From Castor canadensis (lineage: Eukaryota > Chordata > Mammalia > Rodentia > Castoridae), in the NCBI RefSeq assembly GCF_047511655.1, contig NC_133396.1, positions 131,697,490 to 131,761,489 of the forward strand: DNA of 64,000 nucleotides, written 5' to 3'. Within the stretch, counting starts at the first letter, position 1; every line of letters starts with the position of its first letter. Below are positions 30,862-41,139 of this stretch, piece by piece. The notes below the pieces were generated by a model that searched no databases, was not told the origin of the DNA, and saw only the letters and a program-made list of their open reading frames with translations. The position numbers were made by a program, and so were the translations under genes.

Positions 30862-30920
30862 TGAGAGCCCGACACCTCATAGGTTCTCAATAAATTGTGA
30901 TAGAATGAGTAACATTCTCT
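30862..30920 (+). repeat. L2/MIR 3' terminus
   Basis: cctcataggttctcaataaa then ttgtgatagaatgagt. Confidence 0.5.
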
Positions 30921-30929
30921 TGATACATA

Positions 30930-31265
30930 AAGCACGGCTCAAGGAGGAGCTGTTGTAAGCATGTCAATCTACAGTAAGAGCTCAGGGATGGGAAAGAGGC
31001 CTAGGCCTCTGAGCCCAGGACTTCTAAAGGTGTGAACAGCTCGGGGAACCTCCTGCCTGATAACCAGGGCCTGATAGCCACATAGCAATCCTGTTTGGTG
31101 ATGAGGGTGGTTTAGGATCCACAATTTCAGCCACACCTTCCAAAGGCAGTTGTTTTCTATCTTTTGTGATTGGAATCGATTTACTTCAAAAGATCTGCTT
31201 TTCAAGTTCCAGCCTCTTCTGATTTCTGATGAGCTCATGTTTACATTCTTCACTTAAGCTTCTTT
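30930..31265. other. Unique-looking sequence
   Basis: A 94-codon minus-strand frame (30969-31253) has no recognised domain; no repeat recognised. Confidence 0.4.
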
Positions 31266-31269
31266 TCAT

Positions 31270-31350
31270 TTTGTCATTTTTTCCTGGAGATTGTACCCAG
31301 GGCCTTGCTAATGGTAAGCATTGTTAATTCATACCTCCACACAGCCCGCA
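31270..31350 (-). repeat. ID-like SINE, inverted, diverged
   Basis: ctggagattgtacccagggc, cattgttaattcatacctcc. Confidence 0.6.
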
Positions 31351-31522
31351 CTGCAGGGCTCTGTACGTAGTTGTTTTAATACGTTTATTGGATTGGACAA
31401 ATTTTGCTCATCCTTCATGGACAGTTTTTATCTATCCACAGAGCCGTTTTTTGTGAAGGAAGATGTAGTATCTGCCCCTTTAGAAGTAAGCTTTGAGTGC
31501 TTGTACAGGATGTAGAAAACCA

Positions 31523-31725
31523 AGCTGAGCACCAGTGGCCCATGCCTGTAATCCTAGCTCCTCAGAAGGCAGAGATCAGGAATATCACAGTTCAAAGCCA
31601 GCCCAGGCAAATAGTTCATGAGATCCTATCTTGAAAAACCCATCACAAAAAAAGGGCTGATGGAGTGGCTCAAGGTGTAGGGTCTGAGTTCAAATCCTAG
31701 TACTGCAAACAAAAAACCAAAAAAG
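31523..31725 (+). repeat. B1-dID composite SINE (short ID form)
   Basis: gcaccagtggcccatgcctg, ggcaaatagttcatgagatc, gtggctcaaggtgtagggtc, A-rich tail. Confidence 0.93.
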
Positions 31726-31729
31726 GAGT

Positions 31730-32630
31730 TGGGGACCTCAGCCCCACCACTGTGAGGGACTGAATTCTGTCAACAAATTGTACGGGTGTGTATGTGTGGG
31801 GGGGGGGCAATGCAGGTGGCAAATTAATAAGCACATTGCTGCTAGAAAGCAAACTGGAAGTTGAACCACTTGAGAACCAAGATAGAGCCAAGGAAGAAAA
31901 ACTCTTAGGTTCCATTTAGAGCCAGTGCTATGCCAAGGAAGAAAAATACATAGGCTCTAGAAAGTAGAAATAAAAGGGACTCGTCTAGTGGGTGTGAGTG
32001 AGTGTGAGTGAGTGTGTGTGTGGTGGCGGGAGGAGGTGTGCAGCTGGAGGGTAAATGGTCTCCCTGTGTTTCTAGGTCTGACTTCCTGGAAGTGACCAAC
32101 CAGCACTGTCTGAGCAAGGAAGTCCTTGCATCAGAGGTAGAAAGATAGTTCTGGTCTTTGGGAAAGAAACCATTCCAGTGATTTTGGTTCACAGTGGCAG
32201 GACCACCTTGCTCTTCCATTACTGGAGTCTTGATGGCTGGATGTGAACTGAGGGCTGCACAGGTAGAAGATGCTGGAGTGACCCATTCCACCCAGGAGGG
32301 GCATCTCGCTATCTGCTCACTGCCCACTTAAGCTGCTGAATGGGAATGGTCAGGAGAAGCCCCAAGAGGGGAGCCTGGCGTTTCTCCACTCTGGAAGGTG
32401 ACCACAATCAGAGGATGATTCTATTTGTTATTTTTATTCTAATTTGTGCTTAAGAAGCAAAGGCTGTTTCATATGAATGCAACTGAAGCCGAAAAGTCTG
32501 TGGGACAGATGTGCTTGCTTTGTGCGTCACCCAGAGCCTCATGAAGGCTCTAGACTATGGTGTTTCTGCAGTTCTCTCACTATCTTGAAGAGATGTCCCC
32601 TGGATTTTAGGGACATTAAGACTGTCATAA
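31730..32630. other. Unique-looking sequence with short simple repeats
   Basis: A G9-type run near 31799 and a GTGAGT tract at 31988-32027. The 140-codon minus-strand frame (31905-32327) crosses that tract and shows no domain. Confidence 0.4.
31988..32027. repeat. (GTGAGT)n/(GT)n
   Basis: Tandem gtgagt units decaying to gt. Confidence 0.85.
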
Positions 32631-32635
32631 TTGTC

Positions 32636-32732
32636 TTTTTTTTTTCTTTTTTTCCTTGTGGTTCTGGGGATGGAACCTAGGGCTCCATGAATGCTAGGCA
32701 AGTGCTCACCACTGAGCTACACCCCCAGACCT
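32636..32732 (-). repeat. ID-like SINE, inverted
   Basis: ggttctggggatggaaccta, tgctaggcaagtgctcacca, ctgagctacacccccag. Confidence 0.88.
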
Positions 32733-32854
32733 GTGGCGCTCATTATTTAGTTATTTTTGGTGGTGCCTTTCTTTTATCTGGAACTGGGGGGAGGGAAGGC
32801 CTCTATTTTGGGCACAGCCTAATAGATGTCACTCCCTTACAAATGCAGTTGCTA

Positions 32855-33245
32855 CATCATTAGCAGATATTTGCTGAAAGCCTACTGTGTGGCAGCTCCA
32901 CCATGCTCCAGGCACTACAAACACAGTGTGAATAAGGCAGACAAACTCTGCTTCTGTAGAAAGCAGACAGATGATAAGTGAACTAAGTAAACTATATAAT
33001 AGGCTAGAGGATCCCAAGGACTAACGAGAAAAATGAAGCAGGGGTAAGAGCAGGGCGAGGCAAGAGGCTGAGGCAGGAGGATCGCCAGGCCAAAGCCAGC
33101 CGGGTGCCAGAGGGAGACCCTGTCACACTCCTCTGTCAAAACCACAGAGGACAGCATAGGGCCTCCTGGGTAGGTTGTTCGTTAGGGTGGCCAGGGAAGG
33201 CCCTACTGAGGAAAGAAATCTGTGAATGAACCTGTCGGAGAGGCA
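32855..33245 (-). repeat. L2 LINE fragment, inverted
   Basis: gctgaaagcctactgtgtgg, gtgaataaggcagacaaact, cagatgataagtgaactaag, gtggccagggaaggccctac: the inverted L2 3' region in order, interrupted at 33049-33125 by a B1-like piece. Confidence 0.72.
33049..33125 (+). repeat. B1-like SINE fragment
   Basis: gcaagaggctgaggcaggag, gatcgccaggccaaagccag, gagaccctgtcac. Confidence 0.7.
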
Positions 33246-33286
33246 TGCGTGGTCTTGCTTGCAATAGGCCTCTTTACTCCTTGTTT

Positions 33287-33389
33287 AAATTTTTTTTTTT
33301 TTAATGTTTTTAGCAGTGCTGGGGTTCAAACTCAGGGCCCCACGCTTGCTAGGCAGGCACTGTACCACTTGAGCCATTCCGCCAGCCCT
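33287..33389 (-). repeat. ID-like SINE, inverted
   Basis: T12, gcagtgctggggttcaaact, cttgctaggcaggcactgta. Confidence 0.9.
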
Positions 33390-33439
33390 GTCAGTCTCTT
33401 TTAAGTGTTGATGATTCAATAACACAGTGGCAGAATTGG

Positions 33440-33720
33440 CTGTAAAGCTTGTTTCTTTATTCTCATATTACTGCTAGACTGGGGGTACACTGTGACATTT
33501 ACAGAAGTTCTTATAATATGTCATAGTTGAATGCACCCCTCCGTCATTCTCCTTTTTCTCTTTCCCCCCATTCTGGAATAGTTTCAACAGGTCTTGTTTT
33601 TCCATTTTCACATATGAGTACATATTTCCATCATATTCACCCTCCTCCACCCTTTCCTTATATCTTACCCCCTCCCACTGGTACCAACTCTGCCATAAAG
33701 CTTTTTAAATGTAATTTTAA
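33440..33720 (-). repeat. L1 3'UTR, inverted
   Basis: Reverse complement contains gacctgttgaaactattcca, attcaactatgacatattat and cacagtgtacccccag, matching 22860-22990. Confidence 0.8.
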
Positions 33721-33721
33721 A

Positions 33722-33909
33722 AGTTTTTTCTTTTTGTGATACTGGGGCTTGAACTCAGGGTGTAACCTCGAGCCACTCCACCAGCCCTTTTTTTGTGATG
33801 GGTTTTCTGAAAATAGGGTCTATTTGCCCAGGCTGGCTTTGAACCTTGCTCCTCCTGATCTCTGCCTCCTAAGTAGCTAGGATTATAGGCATGAGCCACC
33901 AGTACCGGA
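33722..33909 (-). repeat. B1-dID composite SINE, inverted (short ID form)
   Basis: gatactggggcttgaactca, ctcgagccactccaccagcc, atttgcccaggctggctttg, agtagctaggattataggca. Confidence 0.92.
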
Positions 33910-34026
33910 CTCCTGGTTCCTTTAAAAGCTTTTATGGGCTGGTTTTTTTCCATCATGGAGCAAGTCAATCTGCTCCATGAGAGGTGCTGCTTGCCTCATG
34001 CTTGTTCCCGTGATTAAGAGAGGAGG

Positions 34027-34051
34027 TCCTCTCTCTCTCTCTCTCTCTCTC
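34027..34051. repeat. (CT)n microsatellite
   Basis: About twelve CT units in the tail of an inverted ID element. Confidence 0.9.
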
Positions 34052-34133
34052 TTTTGTTTCAGTGCTGGGGTTTGAACTCGGGCCTTGTACTTGCTATGCG
34101 GGCTGTCTACCACTTAAGTCACACCACCAGTCC
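34052..34133 (-). repeat. ID-like SINE, inverted
   Basis: cagtgctggggtttgaactc, gtcacaccaccagtcc. Confidence 0.85.
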
Positions 34134-34134
34134 A

Positions 34135-34975
34135 AAAGTCTCATCTTGAATGAAGATTTGGACCTGAAATCTACCTTCTGCATTTGGAAAAGTTCTTCCC
34201 ACTAGAGAGAGGGAGGGGTGCCACAGTGGCTGGAAAGTCATGGAGGCAGAAAGTAGAACAACCATGAAGAAATCTCAGTGACCTTAGTTCTAGTCCTACT
34301 CAATTGATGGAGGGAGAAACCCAAGGGTTGTCTCAGACGGAATCTAATGCTATCTCACCAGAGACCATATCACCCTATCAGCCTCTTTTTGCTATCAATT
34401 CCTGGGGCTATTGGGCCCCACAGTCTGCATTGTGATCATGAGGAGGGAGTTATTTTTATTACAAACCCTCACACCCACCATTACAGGATCAGATTTCCTT
34501 TTATTTCCCTGTGAGGTGATTATGCCCAGAGGAGGAGTTGTAAGTGGAATTCTGACAAATTGCTGTGAGTCTCTGAAGTTTCTTGCCTGAGGTAGGTCTT
34601 CAAGTAAGCCAGATCACAGCCAAATCCGGTCCAATCAGACATGGTGCACGCATTTCCTGAGTTACCTCACTGGAAGCTTCTGATGCCCCCAAAAGAAAAC
34701 AAGCTGGCTGTCAGGGGAGAAGGGGTTCTGTGGTTTGGGTAGGACCTTGGGAAATTCTGCTGATTCCTGGGGTGGCAGTGATGACAGAATGTCTACAAAA
34801 TGTAAATTGAAAATATACAAGTGAGCCTTAGTCAGGGCTGTTATTATGCACCCCAAGTATTTCCCCCCATGTGTGTGTTTATAGCCACTGCTGAATACAA
34901 TCTAATATTTGTTTTGCCATCTTTGCTCTTTACAGACTGATTCATTGATATGATAATATGCTTTGCTTGTTAGGT
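34135..34975. other. Unique-looking sequence
   Basis: No gene or repeat recognised with confidence; 34870-34975 has the A/T-rich character of an old L1 but no decisive motif. Confidence 0.35.
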
Positions 34976-34976
34976 T

Positions 34977-35105
34977 TTTATTTTTTGAAACAAGTTCTTG
35001 CTATGTTGCCCAGGCTAGTCTTAAACTCCTGGGTTCAAGCAATCCTCCCCCTCAGCATCCGTGTACCTGGAGGACAGGTGCATGCCACCGCGCACAGGTG
35101 GAGAC
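34977..35105 (-). repeat. 7SL-derived monomer of an older type (FLAM/proto-B1-like), inverted
   Basis: Contains tgctatgttgcccaggctag, tcctgggttcaagcaatcct and catgccaccgcgcac: the wording of Alu/FLAM-type 7SL monomers, not of the B1 copies around it. Confidence 0.65.
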
Positions 35106-35109
35106 CTAC

Positions 35110-35930
35110 CTGTAAATCTCCACTCATTGCCTTATGCAGGATGACTCTGGAGAACTTAGAACACCCTGTCGACATATGCTCTTGAATCTTAATGGGTCTT
35201 TGCAGGGATGTGGGATACACTGAGGTTGGAATGGACCATGAATAGGATCAATTTATGAGCAGGTGACACCAGCAGCAAGCAGGGCTGAAACAAAACTAGT
35301 GTTGAGAAGAGCATATGGGTTGTGGCAGTGGAGATGAGAAATCCTGTGCCACAAACCAGGATGGTGTCATGTGGCATGTCCCGCTGCAGCAGGCCCCTGA
35401 GGTCTGTGTTGGATGGGGAGGAAGGGGAGGGACTTCCATGGTCCTAAAGCCGTAACATTCTGCTCAAGGAAGTGTCCAGATTCCTTTAGAGATGTGGTCA
35501 CTGCTGTCTTTGAGCGGCTAAGCAATCGCTTTTTCTCCTGAGATGCCATAGCTCTGTTCTATCTTGCAGAACAATCACTTGTGTCGCAACCTTAAAACCT
35601 CCAAAATACCTAGGATGGTGCCTTGCACATTGCAGGTGTATGAGAAGTGTTTATGACTTGATAGATAAGCCCTAATTCAGATAGGATCTAAGCGACTGTA
35701 CTTTCAGGAATTATTTCCATGCTTTGTTGCTAGCGTGGAGAGAATCAGATAGAATCCCAAGAATGGGAATCCTAGGGATCCCTACCACACAGGTTACTGT
35801 CAAGATGACATCTAGGTCCTCATTTAATATTGGCCTTAATTAGTAGTAATAATAACTGTTGAAATGAAGCAATAAATGAGAATTTAAATACTTGTTTATT
35901 GTTTGGTGATTGCTATTTTGGTTTCTATGA
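35110..35930. other. Mostly unique-looking sequence
   Basis: A short L2/MIR-like tail at 35600-35660 (atggtgccttgcacattgca); otherwise nothing recognised. Confidence 0.35.
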
Positions 35931-36019
35931 TTTTTTTTTTTTTGTGGTACTGGGGTTTGATCTCAGGACTTCATGCTTGCCAGGCAGTACTCTTACCTCT
36001 TGAGCCACTCTGCCAGCCT
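35930..36019 (-). repeat. ID-like SINE, inverted
   Basis: T13, gtggtactggggtttgatct, gcttgccaggcagtactctt. Confidence 0.9.
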
Positions 36020-36184
36020 GAAAATTCATGTTCTTGAGATTAAAATCAATACAGTCTATATCATAAAGTAAGCGAAGAGATAAGTCACAAGCTGGGAATG
36101 ATATTTTCAGGACATACGAGTAACAAATGATTAGCCTAGACAATACAGAGAATTTTAATGAATCAGTAAGGAAAAAGACTAATG

Positions 36185-36272
36185 GACTGTGGAGGTAGAT
36201 TGGTGGTTGAGCACCTGCTAAACATACATGAGGTCCTGGGACCAATTCCCCCACACCAAAAAGAAAGAAAGG
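36185..36272 (+). repeat. ID-like SINE
   Basis: gtagattggtggttgagcac, gaggtcctgggaccaattcc. Confidence 0.78.
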
Positions 36273-36299
36273 CACACAAAGAAGACTAACAAGAACTAA

Positions 36300-36497
36300 T
36301 TTGGTGGCTTACTCCTGAAATCCCAGCTACTCAGGAGGCAGAGAGCAGGAGGATTACAGTTCAAAGCCAGCCTGGGCAAATAGATCACAAGACTCCATCT
36401 AGAAAAAAATCATCACAAAAAAAAGATTGGTGGAGTAGCTCAGGGTGTAGGAGTTCAAACCCTAGACTGCCAAAAACAAAGCAAAACAAAACAAAAC
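36300..36497 (+). repeat. B1-dID composite SINE (short ID form)
   Basis: tactcaggaggcagagagca, gagtagctcagggtgtagga (deletion runs into the B box), tail of caaaa units. Confidence 0.88.
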
Positions 36498-36594
36498 TAA
36501 TTATAACTTAAGTCAAATGAAAAATTGTAAGAAGATATCACGTCAATAGCACTAAATTTAAAAAAATTAGCACATACTTGTATAACTAACAACC

Positions 36595-36760
36595 CTAAAA
36601 AGTGTGTTCTATAATCATCTTCATTAAAAAAAAGAAAAGATAAGAAAACTCAGGCTCAGAGTGGTTGAACAAGTTTGGCAATGTCACACAGCAAAGAAGG
36701 GCAGAAGTAGGATTTGAAGGCAGGTGCGAGGATCATGGTGCCTATGATACCTTTCTTGGG
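36595..36760 (+). repeat. MIR SINE fragment
   Basis: ataagaaaactcaggctcag, tgtcacacagcaaagaaggg, gaagtaggatttgaaggcag. Confidence 0.75.
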
Positions 36761-36913
36761 GAATCATGCTTCATTCTTGACTGTTTTTGGAGACAGTCTG
36801 GCATGACTTAGTAAAACAAGGCATATGCATGCCATATAACCTGATGGTTCTCGAGGGCTCTCATCCCAGAAAAGCCTTGTGCGGACCAAGAGAGATGGAA
36901 AAGGATTCAAAGT

Positions 36914-37017
36914 AGGGCTGGGAAGTGGCTCAAGTGCTAGAGCGGTTGCCTAGCATGCGTGAGGCCCTGAGCTCAAACCCAAGTACAGCCAAAAGAAAAG
37001 AGAAAGAGAAAGAAAAC
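36914..37017 (+). repeat. ID-like SINE
   Basis: gggaagtggctcaagtgcta, gcctagcatgcgtgaggccc, A/G-rich tail. Confidence 0.9.
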
Positions 37018-37054
37018 GACTGAAAGTGGCATGATCATAAAAGAGAAAAAAGGC

Positions 37055-37140
37055 TTACAGTGAACCCAACCCGAACAGCAGGAAGGACAAATGCACCGTG
37101 GAACACTTACACGGTGGAATATCACACAGCGTCTAAAACG
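37055..37140 (+). repeat. Old L1 ORF2 3' fragment
   Basis: aacagcaggaaggacaaatg and acggtggaatatcacacagc recall 'caacaggtgaatggataaa ... acaatggaatactattcagc'. Confidence 0.55.
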
Positions 37141-37286
37141 TGGCAAATTCCAGCTACCGTCTCTCACTCCCTTATGTTATGCAACATAACGGCCTCTGTC
37201 CCCTCTGCACGAGTGCTCTGTACAGAGCATAAAACCAAGCACGGTCCTGTCCCTTCCTCCATCACGCTGCTCCACATTGTTCAGGG

Positions 37287-37440
37287 TGGGTAAACTTACT
37301 CTGTAAAGGGCCAGTGGAAGTGTTTTAGGTTTCATGATCATGAGGTCTCTGTTGTCACTGCCCACTCTGCCTGTGCAGTAGGAAAGCAGCCACAGTGTGC
37401 AAACCAAAGGGCATGGCTGTGTTCTAACAAAACTGCATTT
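37287..37440 (+). repeat. DNA-transposon remnant (hAT-Charlie-like)
   Basis: actctgtaaagggccagtgg, gttttaggtttcatgatcat, gcatggctgtgttctaacaa resemble a recalled mammalian hAT non-autonomous element ('tctgtaaagggccag ... ggctgtgttccaataaaac'). Exact family not assigned. Confidence 0.6.
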
Positions 37441-37442
37441 AT

Positions 37443-37557
37443 AGATGGGTGTGGTGGCACATGCCTGTAATCCTAACTACCCAAAGAGGCTGAGGTAAGA
37501 GGATCCAAGTTGGAGCCCTGTCTGGTCTACATAGTGAGACCCTGGCTTAAAATCACC
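37443..37557 (+). repeat. B1-like SINE
   Basis: gtgtggtggcacatgcctgt, gaggctgaggtaagaggatc, ctacatagtgagaccctggc. Confidence 0.88.
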
Positions 37558-37645
37558 TGGGGCTGGGGTGTAGTTCAGTGGTAGAGCACCTGCCTGGCCT
37601 TGGGCAAGACCCTGCATTTGACCTCCAGCACTGTGAAAGAAAAAG
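37558..37645 (+). repeat. ID-like SINE
   Basis: gctggggtgtagttcagtgg, gagcacctgcctggccttgg, tgacctccagcactgtg. Confidence 0.85.
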
Positions 37646-37699
37646 TAATGTACCAGTCCCCTTTTTCCTACAGATGAGCTCCAAAAACGAGCAAACAAA

Positions 37700-37955
37700 C
37701 AAAACTACCCCGCCAAAAAAACCCTAGACAAACAACAAAACAAAAGAAACCTTCACCTGTGAAGCCTTCCCAAAGCCATTTCCAGGAGGAATTAGTTTTT
37801 TTCTTGTTTTCCCATAGACACCCCTATAGTAGCCCCTTCTATCTGGTCCTGCAATCCTTAAATACTGTAACCTCATCTTCCTCCTTTTTCCAGTCGTCGA
37901 TCCTCTGAGAACTGAAAATTTTCCTCAGTCATATTTGTGTTATAAGATCTTGTCA
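37700..37955. other. Unrecognised sequence with an A/C-rich stretch
   Basis: Begins with aaacaaac-type units (37690-37750); the rest is unrecognised. Confidence 0.35.
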
Positions 37956-38040
37956 AGGCTGGAGGAGTGGCTCAGATAGTAGAGTGCCTGTCTAGCAAGC
38001 GCAAGGTCCTGAGTTCAAACTCCAGTACCACCAAGGAAAG
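37956..38040 (+). repeat. ID-like SINE
   Basis: gctggaggagtggctcagat, gtctagcaagcgcaaggtcc, gagttcaaactccagtacca. Confidence 0.9.
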
Positions 38041-38049
38041 CTCTTGTCA

Positions 38050-38160
38050 GTCTCTGTGGTGCACACCTGTAATCCCAGTACTCAAGAGGCTGAGGCAGGT
38101 GAGTCATCAGTTCGAGGGTAACAAACCACACCAAACCAAGCAAGCAAGCTGCCAATCAGA
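38050..38160 (+). repeat. B1-like SINE, 3' part lost
   Basis: gtggtgcacacctgtaatcc, agaggctgaggcaggtgagt, then an ACCAAGCAAGC-type tail. Confidence 0.78.
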
Positions 38161-38179
38161 CACACAAACAAAAAGAGCT

Positions 38180-38226
38180 ACTGCAGAGCATGGCACACAG
38201 TAGGAGTCTAATAAGTGCTTATTAAG
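38180..38226 (+). repeat. MIR/L2 3' terminus
   Basis: gagcatggcacacagtagga, gtctaataagtgctta. Confidence 0.5.
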
Positions 38227-38242
38227 ATGACACAAACATGCT

Positions 38243-38333
38243 GAGGGCTAGGGGTGTGGCTCGGGTGGGGCACGTCCAGCATGCATGGGCTGTGGGTTTG
38301 ATCCCTCCCCAGCACCACGAGCAAAACAAAAAC
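38243..38333 (+). repeat. ID-like SINE
   Basis: agggctaggggtgtggctcg, ctgtgggtttgatccctccc. Confidence 0.8.
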
Positions 38334-38534
38334 ATGGTGTACACATCGCTTGAGCTATGTCTGTATCATATCGTTTAGTTTGAAAGTAAAGCAATAACTG
38401 ATTTTGTTGGAGATGTTTTGAGTTTTTATGGCACGAAATAAAGAGTTTGAATGGATTTTCTCTTCCCTTGTCTGCTTGTAGGTGTAGGTGTGGGTGCCAA
38501 TCAGGGGACGCTTGATTCTTATGGAATCAATAAG

Positions 38535-38660
38535 ACACCGTGGCTTATGCACAAGGGACATTTCTTTCTCGAGTTCTGAAGGCTGGAAGTTGGAGAGCAG
38601 GGTGCTAGACGGCTGAGTTCGGGTGAGTCTCCCTCGTGTCCTTTACGGGACCGAGCGCCT
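38535..38660 (-). repeat. Degenerate interspersed repeat
   Basis: gacatttctttctcgagttc, tgaaggctggaagttggaga recall a mammalian repeat with 'atttctcacagttctggaggctggaag'. Family and strand are uncertain. Confidence 0.35.
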
Positions 38661-38882
38661 GCACTGGCCCCAACACGCCAGACCAAAACTCAACATGGAG
38701 TCACTCACGGCTCAGTTCCAGGTTACCAGGAAACTGAGCTGCTCCTCTGAACTTGGAGAAACTGGAAGAAATGGGAGGAAACCACCAAATTTTCCAAACA
38801 AACAAGTTGCAATCGGCACGATAGTCAAGCTTTCTCAGTCTTTAAGTTTTATACCTTTCAATCCTTAGAAAAAGTAACCTGA

Positions 38883-39219
38883 GCCCAGTCTGGTGGTGCA
38901 CACCTGTCATTCCAGCACTCTGGAGGCTGAGGCAAGTTAAAAGCCAGCCTAGGCAGTACTTTTTTATTTTATTTTTTTATCTTTTTGTGGTACAAGGAGT
39001 TGCCTCCTACACGGTAGGCAGGTACTCTACCACTTGAAACCCTCCACCAGCCCTTTTTTTGTGATAGGTTTTTTCATAAACTATTTTGCCCAGGCTGACT
39101 TTGAACCATGATCCCTCTGATCTCTGCTTGAGTAGCTGGGTTTACAGGTGCAAGCCACCACTGCCTGGCCAGCCTAGGGTATAGATTGAGACCCTGTCTC
39201 AACGGGGAAAATAAAAAGG
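38883..39219 (+). repeat. B1-like SINE split by a later SINE, with TSD
   Basis: Left piece 38883-38955 (ctggtggtgcacacctgtca, ggaggctgaggcaagttaaa), right piece 39169-39219 (gagaccctgtctcaacgggg). aagtaacctga at 38872-38882 and 39220-39230 is its target-site duplication in the LTR. Confidence 0.88.
38957..39168 (-). repeat. B1-dID composite SINE, inverted (long ID form), inside a B1
   Basis: Complete inverted copy (gtggtacaaggagttgcctc to caccactgcctggc). Flanking ccagcctagg on both sides marks insertion into the B1-like copy. Confidence 0.9.
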
Positions 39220-39351
39220 AAGTAACCTGAACTAACCTGTTGTTAGTTCACCACTTATTTTTCAAGCGTTCTGTCCCCACCTTACCAGGGAAGATGAAAT
39301 GACCAGCCTGCTTTTTGTCCTTTTGTTTCTGCTTTTTCCAGCTTTTCTGTC

Positions 39352-39358
39352 TATAAAA
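39352..39358 (+). promoter_or_regulatory. TATA box of LTR-like copy 1
   Basis: TATAAAA after a pyrimidine-rich stretch, at the position equivalent to TATAAAG in the second copy. Confidence 0.35.
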
Positions 39359-39538
39359 TCAACCTCTTCAGCTTAGTGCATCAGAAGACTGATTCGTTCT
39401 ATTTTCTGTAATGAAGTATTGGCTAATTCTAGGATTGAAACTAAAACCGATTGAGAACTTCAACCAAATGTTTTCATTCTGTTTTTAGACAGTGATCTAG
39501 TTTCGGCCTTGGCCTATAACTTGCTATGGTGTGCAGCT

Positions 39539-39747
39539 GTACTGGGGCTTGAACTCAGGACCCACACATTGAGCCACTCCACCAGTTCCCCTGTCCACCC
39601 TCCACCCCCGCCTTTTTTTGTGTGTGATAGATTTTTTTCAAGATAGGGTCTCACGAACTATTTGCCCAGGCTGGCTTCGAACCGCAATCCTCTTGATCTC
39701 TGCCTCCTGAGTAGCCAGGATCACAGGCCTGAGCCACAGGCACTGGG
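39539..39747 (-). repeat. B1-dID composite SINE, inverted (short ID form)
   Basis: tactggggcttgaactcagg, cattgagccactccaccagt, a C/A-rich insertion, atttgcccaggctggcttcg. Confidence 0.9.
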
Positions 39748-39764
39748 TGAGCAAGTGAAATACT

Positions 39765-39935
39765 GTGCACCTTTCTGGTGTTCACATTATCTATAAACAG
39801 ACCCTACAGTGTGTATTGATTTGTGGCTTTTTCCTTTCAATGTCATCTCATTGAGAGCGTTCCACCATGAGACATGCAGGTATTTCTCACTCAGTTGTTA
39901 GTGAGTAGTGTCATTAAAGGATGTCATCCGATAAA
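39765..39935 (-). repeat. Old L1M fragment, inverted
   Basis: tgtgtattgatttgtggctt, gagagcgttccaccatgaga and gttagtgagtagtgtcatta follow inverted L1ME ORF2 3' sequence, diverged. Confidence 0.5.
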
Positions 39936-39939
39936 TACG

Positions 39940-41065
39940 CCACCCCCTTATGGATCTGGAGCATATTTAGACTCGATGACTTTCCAGATGGATGAATGGG
40001 GCTGGGGGAAGGGCGAAGGGTCATCCTGGCACCATTGACCATACTGGGGAGTGTGATGAGGAAAGGATTTCTCGGTGTTTAGGGGAAGAGGATGAATTTG
40101 AATGAGGTGAAGAAGGAGTGGTCAACTGAGTAGGACTGGATTGTAGGGTCCTGGACCATGTTCAAGATCCTGGGATTAGAGACCTCCATGTTCACAGCGC
40201 AGAGCTGCCTTCAGAAGTGACCGGTGTGAGGCTGGACTGGACTTGAGGCTAGAAACCCATCTAGCAGGTTGGCCAAGGAGTTCATCATTTGAGACCACAC
40301 TGCGCCTTGAGCACTCTGTTATGTGACCTTCCCTAGCCATGGAAACGGCTCCATTCTTAGGTTTTGGGGGTATTTTATGGGGACTCCCACTTTTTTGATG
40401 GCCATGGAAAACAAGCCAGTAGCAAAAGGCTTGCCTTGAGGTCAGAGGGAGCTATTTGCTCTGCTTTTCCAGCTCCCTTCAAAGCAGAAAGAACCCTCAA
40501 GGCCATGCCACTGAGCGCTTGCTTATCAACTGGGAGATGTGGAGATGCCCTCTGTAGCATATTCAAACAGAAAAGCCACACTACTTCCATTCCCATTGGG
40601 AAGTATCCAAAGTTATCATGACAGGACTCTTTTTTGAGCAATGTTGGCGATTTATTTTTTGGAGTACAAAGCAAGCAATAAATCTGTCACCCTGAAAAAT
40701 CAGGTTATGACCTAAAGGAAGGAGCAAATTGTGACTTTAGGTAAAAAAGAGTGACCTACCTAGGAGGGTAATTTATCATGATAACAAAAAATGCTGGTGC
40801 TCTCCTGGCTGGCTGGGAAGGACTGTAGTAAGCAAATTCGAGAGATGCAGGCGTCCAAATATTTTTAACTGATCAGTATTTCCAGGGTTCACAAGGAGCC
40901 AAAAAACTGCCATCGTTCAGAGTAAGTACATTGCTTACCTGATTTGTAAAAAGGAAAAACTGAGAGCTTTAATTATTCTCTTCAAAAAAATCACCCCGCA
41001 ACAACAGGCATTCTTTGTAGGATGGAAAATAAACATTCCATTGGGGATTTCAGTGCAAATTCTTG
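39940..41065. other. Unique-looking sequence
   Basis: About 1.1 kb, the largest repeat-free block in the middle of the window. Opposing frames of 85 and 99 codons (40364-40674) overlap; no domain or splice evidence recognised. Confidence 0.45.
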
Positions 41066-41139
41066 ATTTTTTTTTTTTTTTTTTTGGTGATGGGGTAGCA
41101 GAAGATTTTATTACCTAGAAATGAATAAGGAAATTCACT

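Larger units (their letters stand above)
36035..36590 (+). repeat. Old L1M ORF2 fragment interrupted by two SINEs
   Basis: agataagtcacaagctggga, caatacagagaattttaatg, aatcagtaaggaaaaagact follow L1 ORF2 order; after the SINEs, attgtaagaagatatcacgt may continue it. Confidence 0.65.
38660..39480 (+). repeat. LTR-like element (copy 1), interrupted by nested SINEs
   Basis: ctcaacatggagtcactcac, ggctcagttccaggttacca and, after the SINEs, tgttagttcaccacttattt, gtctataaaatc are collinear with 47085-47560. A TATA box after a pyrimidine-rich stretch fits an LTR. No gag, pol or env sequence was recognised. Confidence 0.6.

Noticed and set aside
31905-32327. 140-codon minus-strand frame
   Set aside because: It includes the GTGAGT simple repeat, read as THTLTHTHS-type low complexity, and has no domain.
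37060-37293. 77-codon plus-strand frame as an exon
   Set aside because: Its first part follows old L1 ORF2 sequence and its end enters a DNA-transposon remnant.
38590-38700. CpG-rich patch as a promoter or CpG island
   Set aside because: It spans only about 100 bp and lies at the edge of the LTR-like element.
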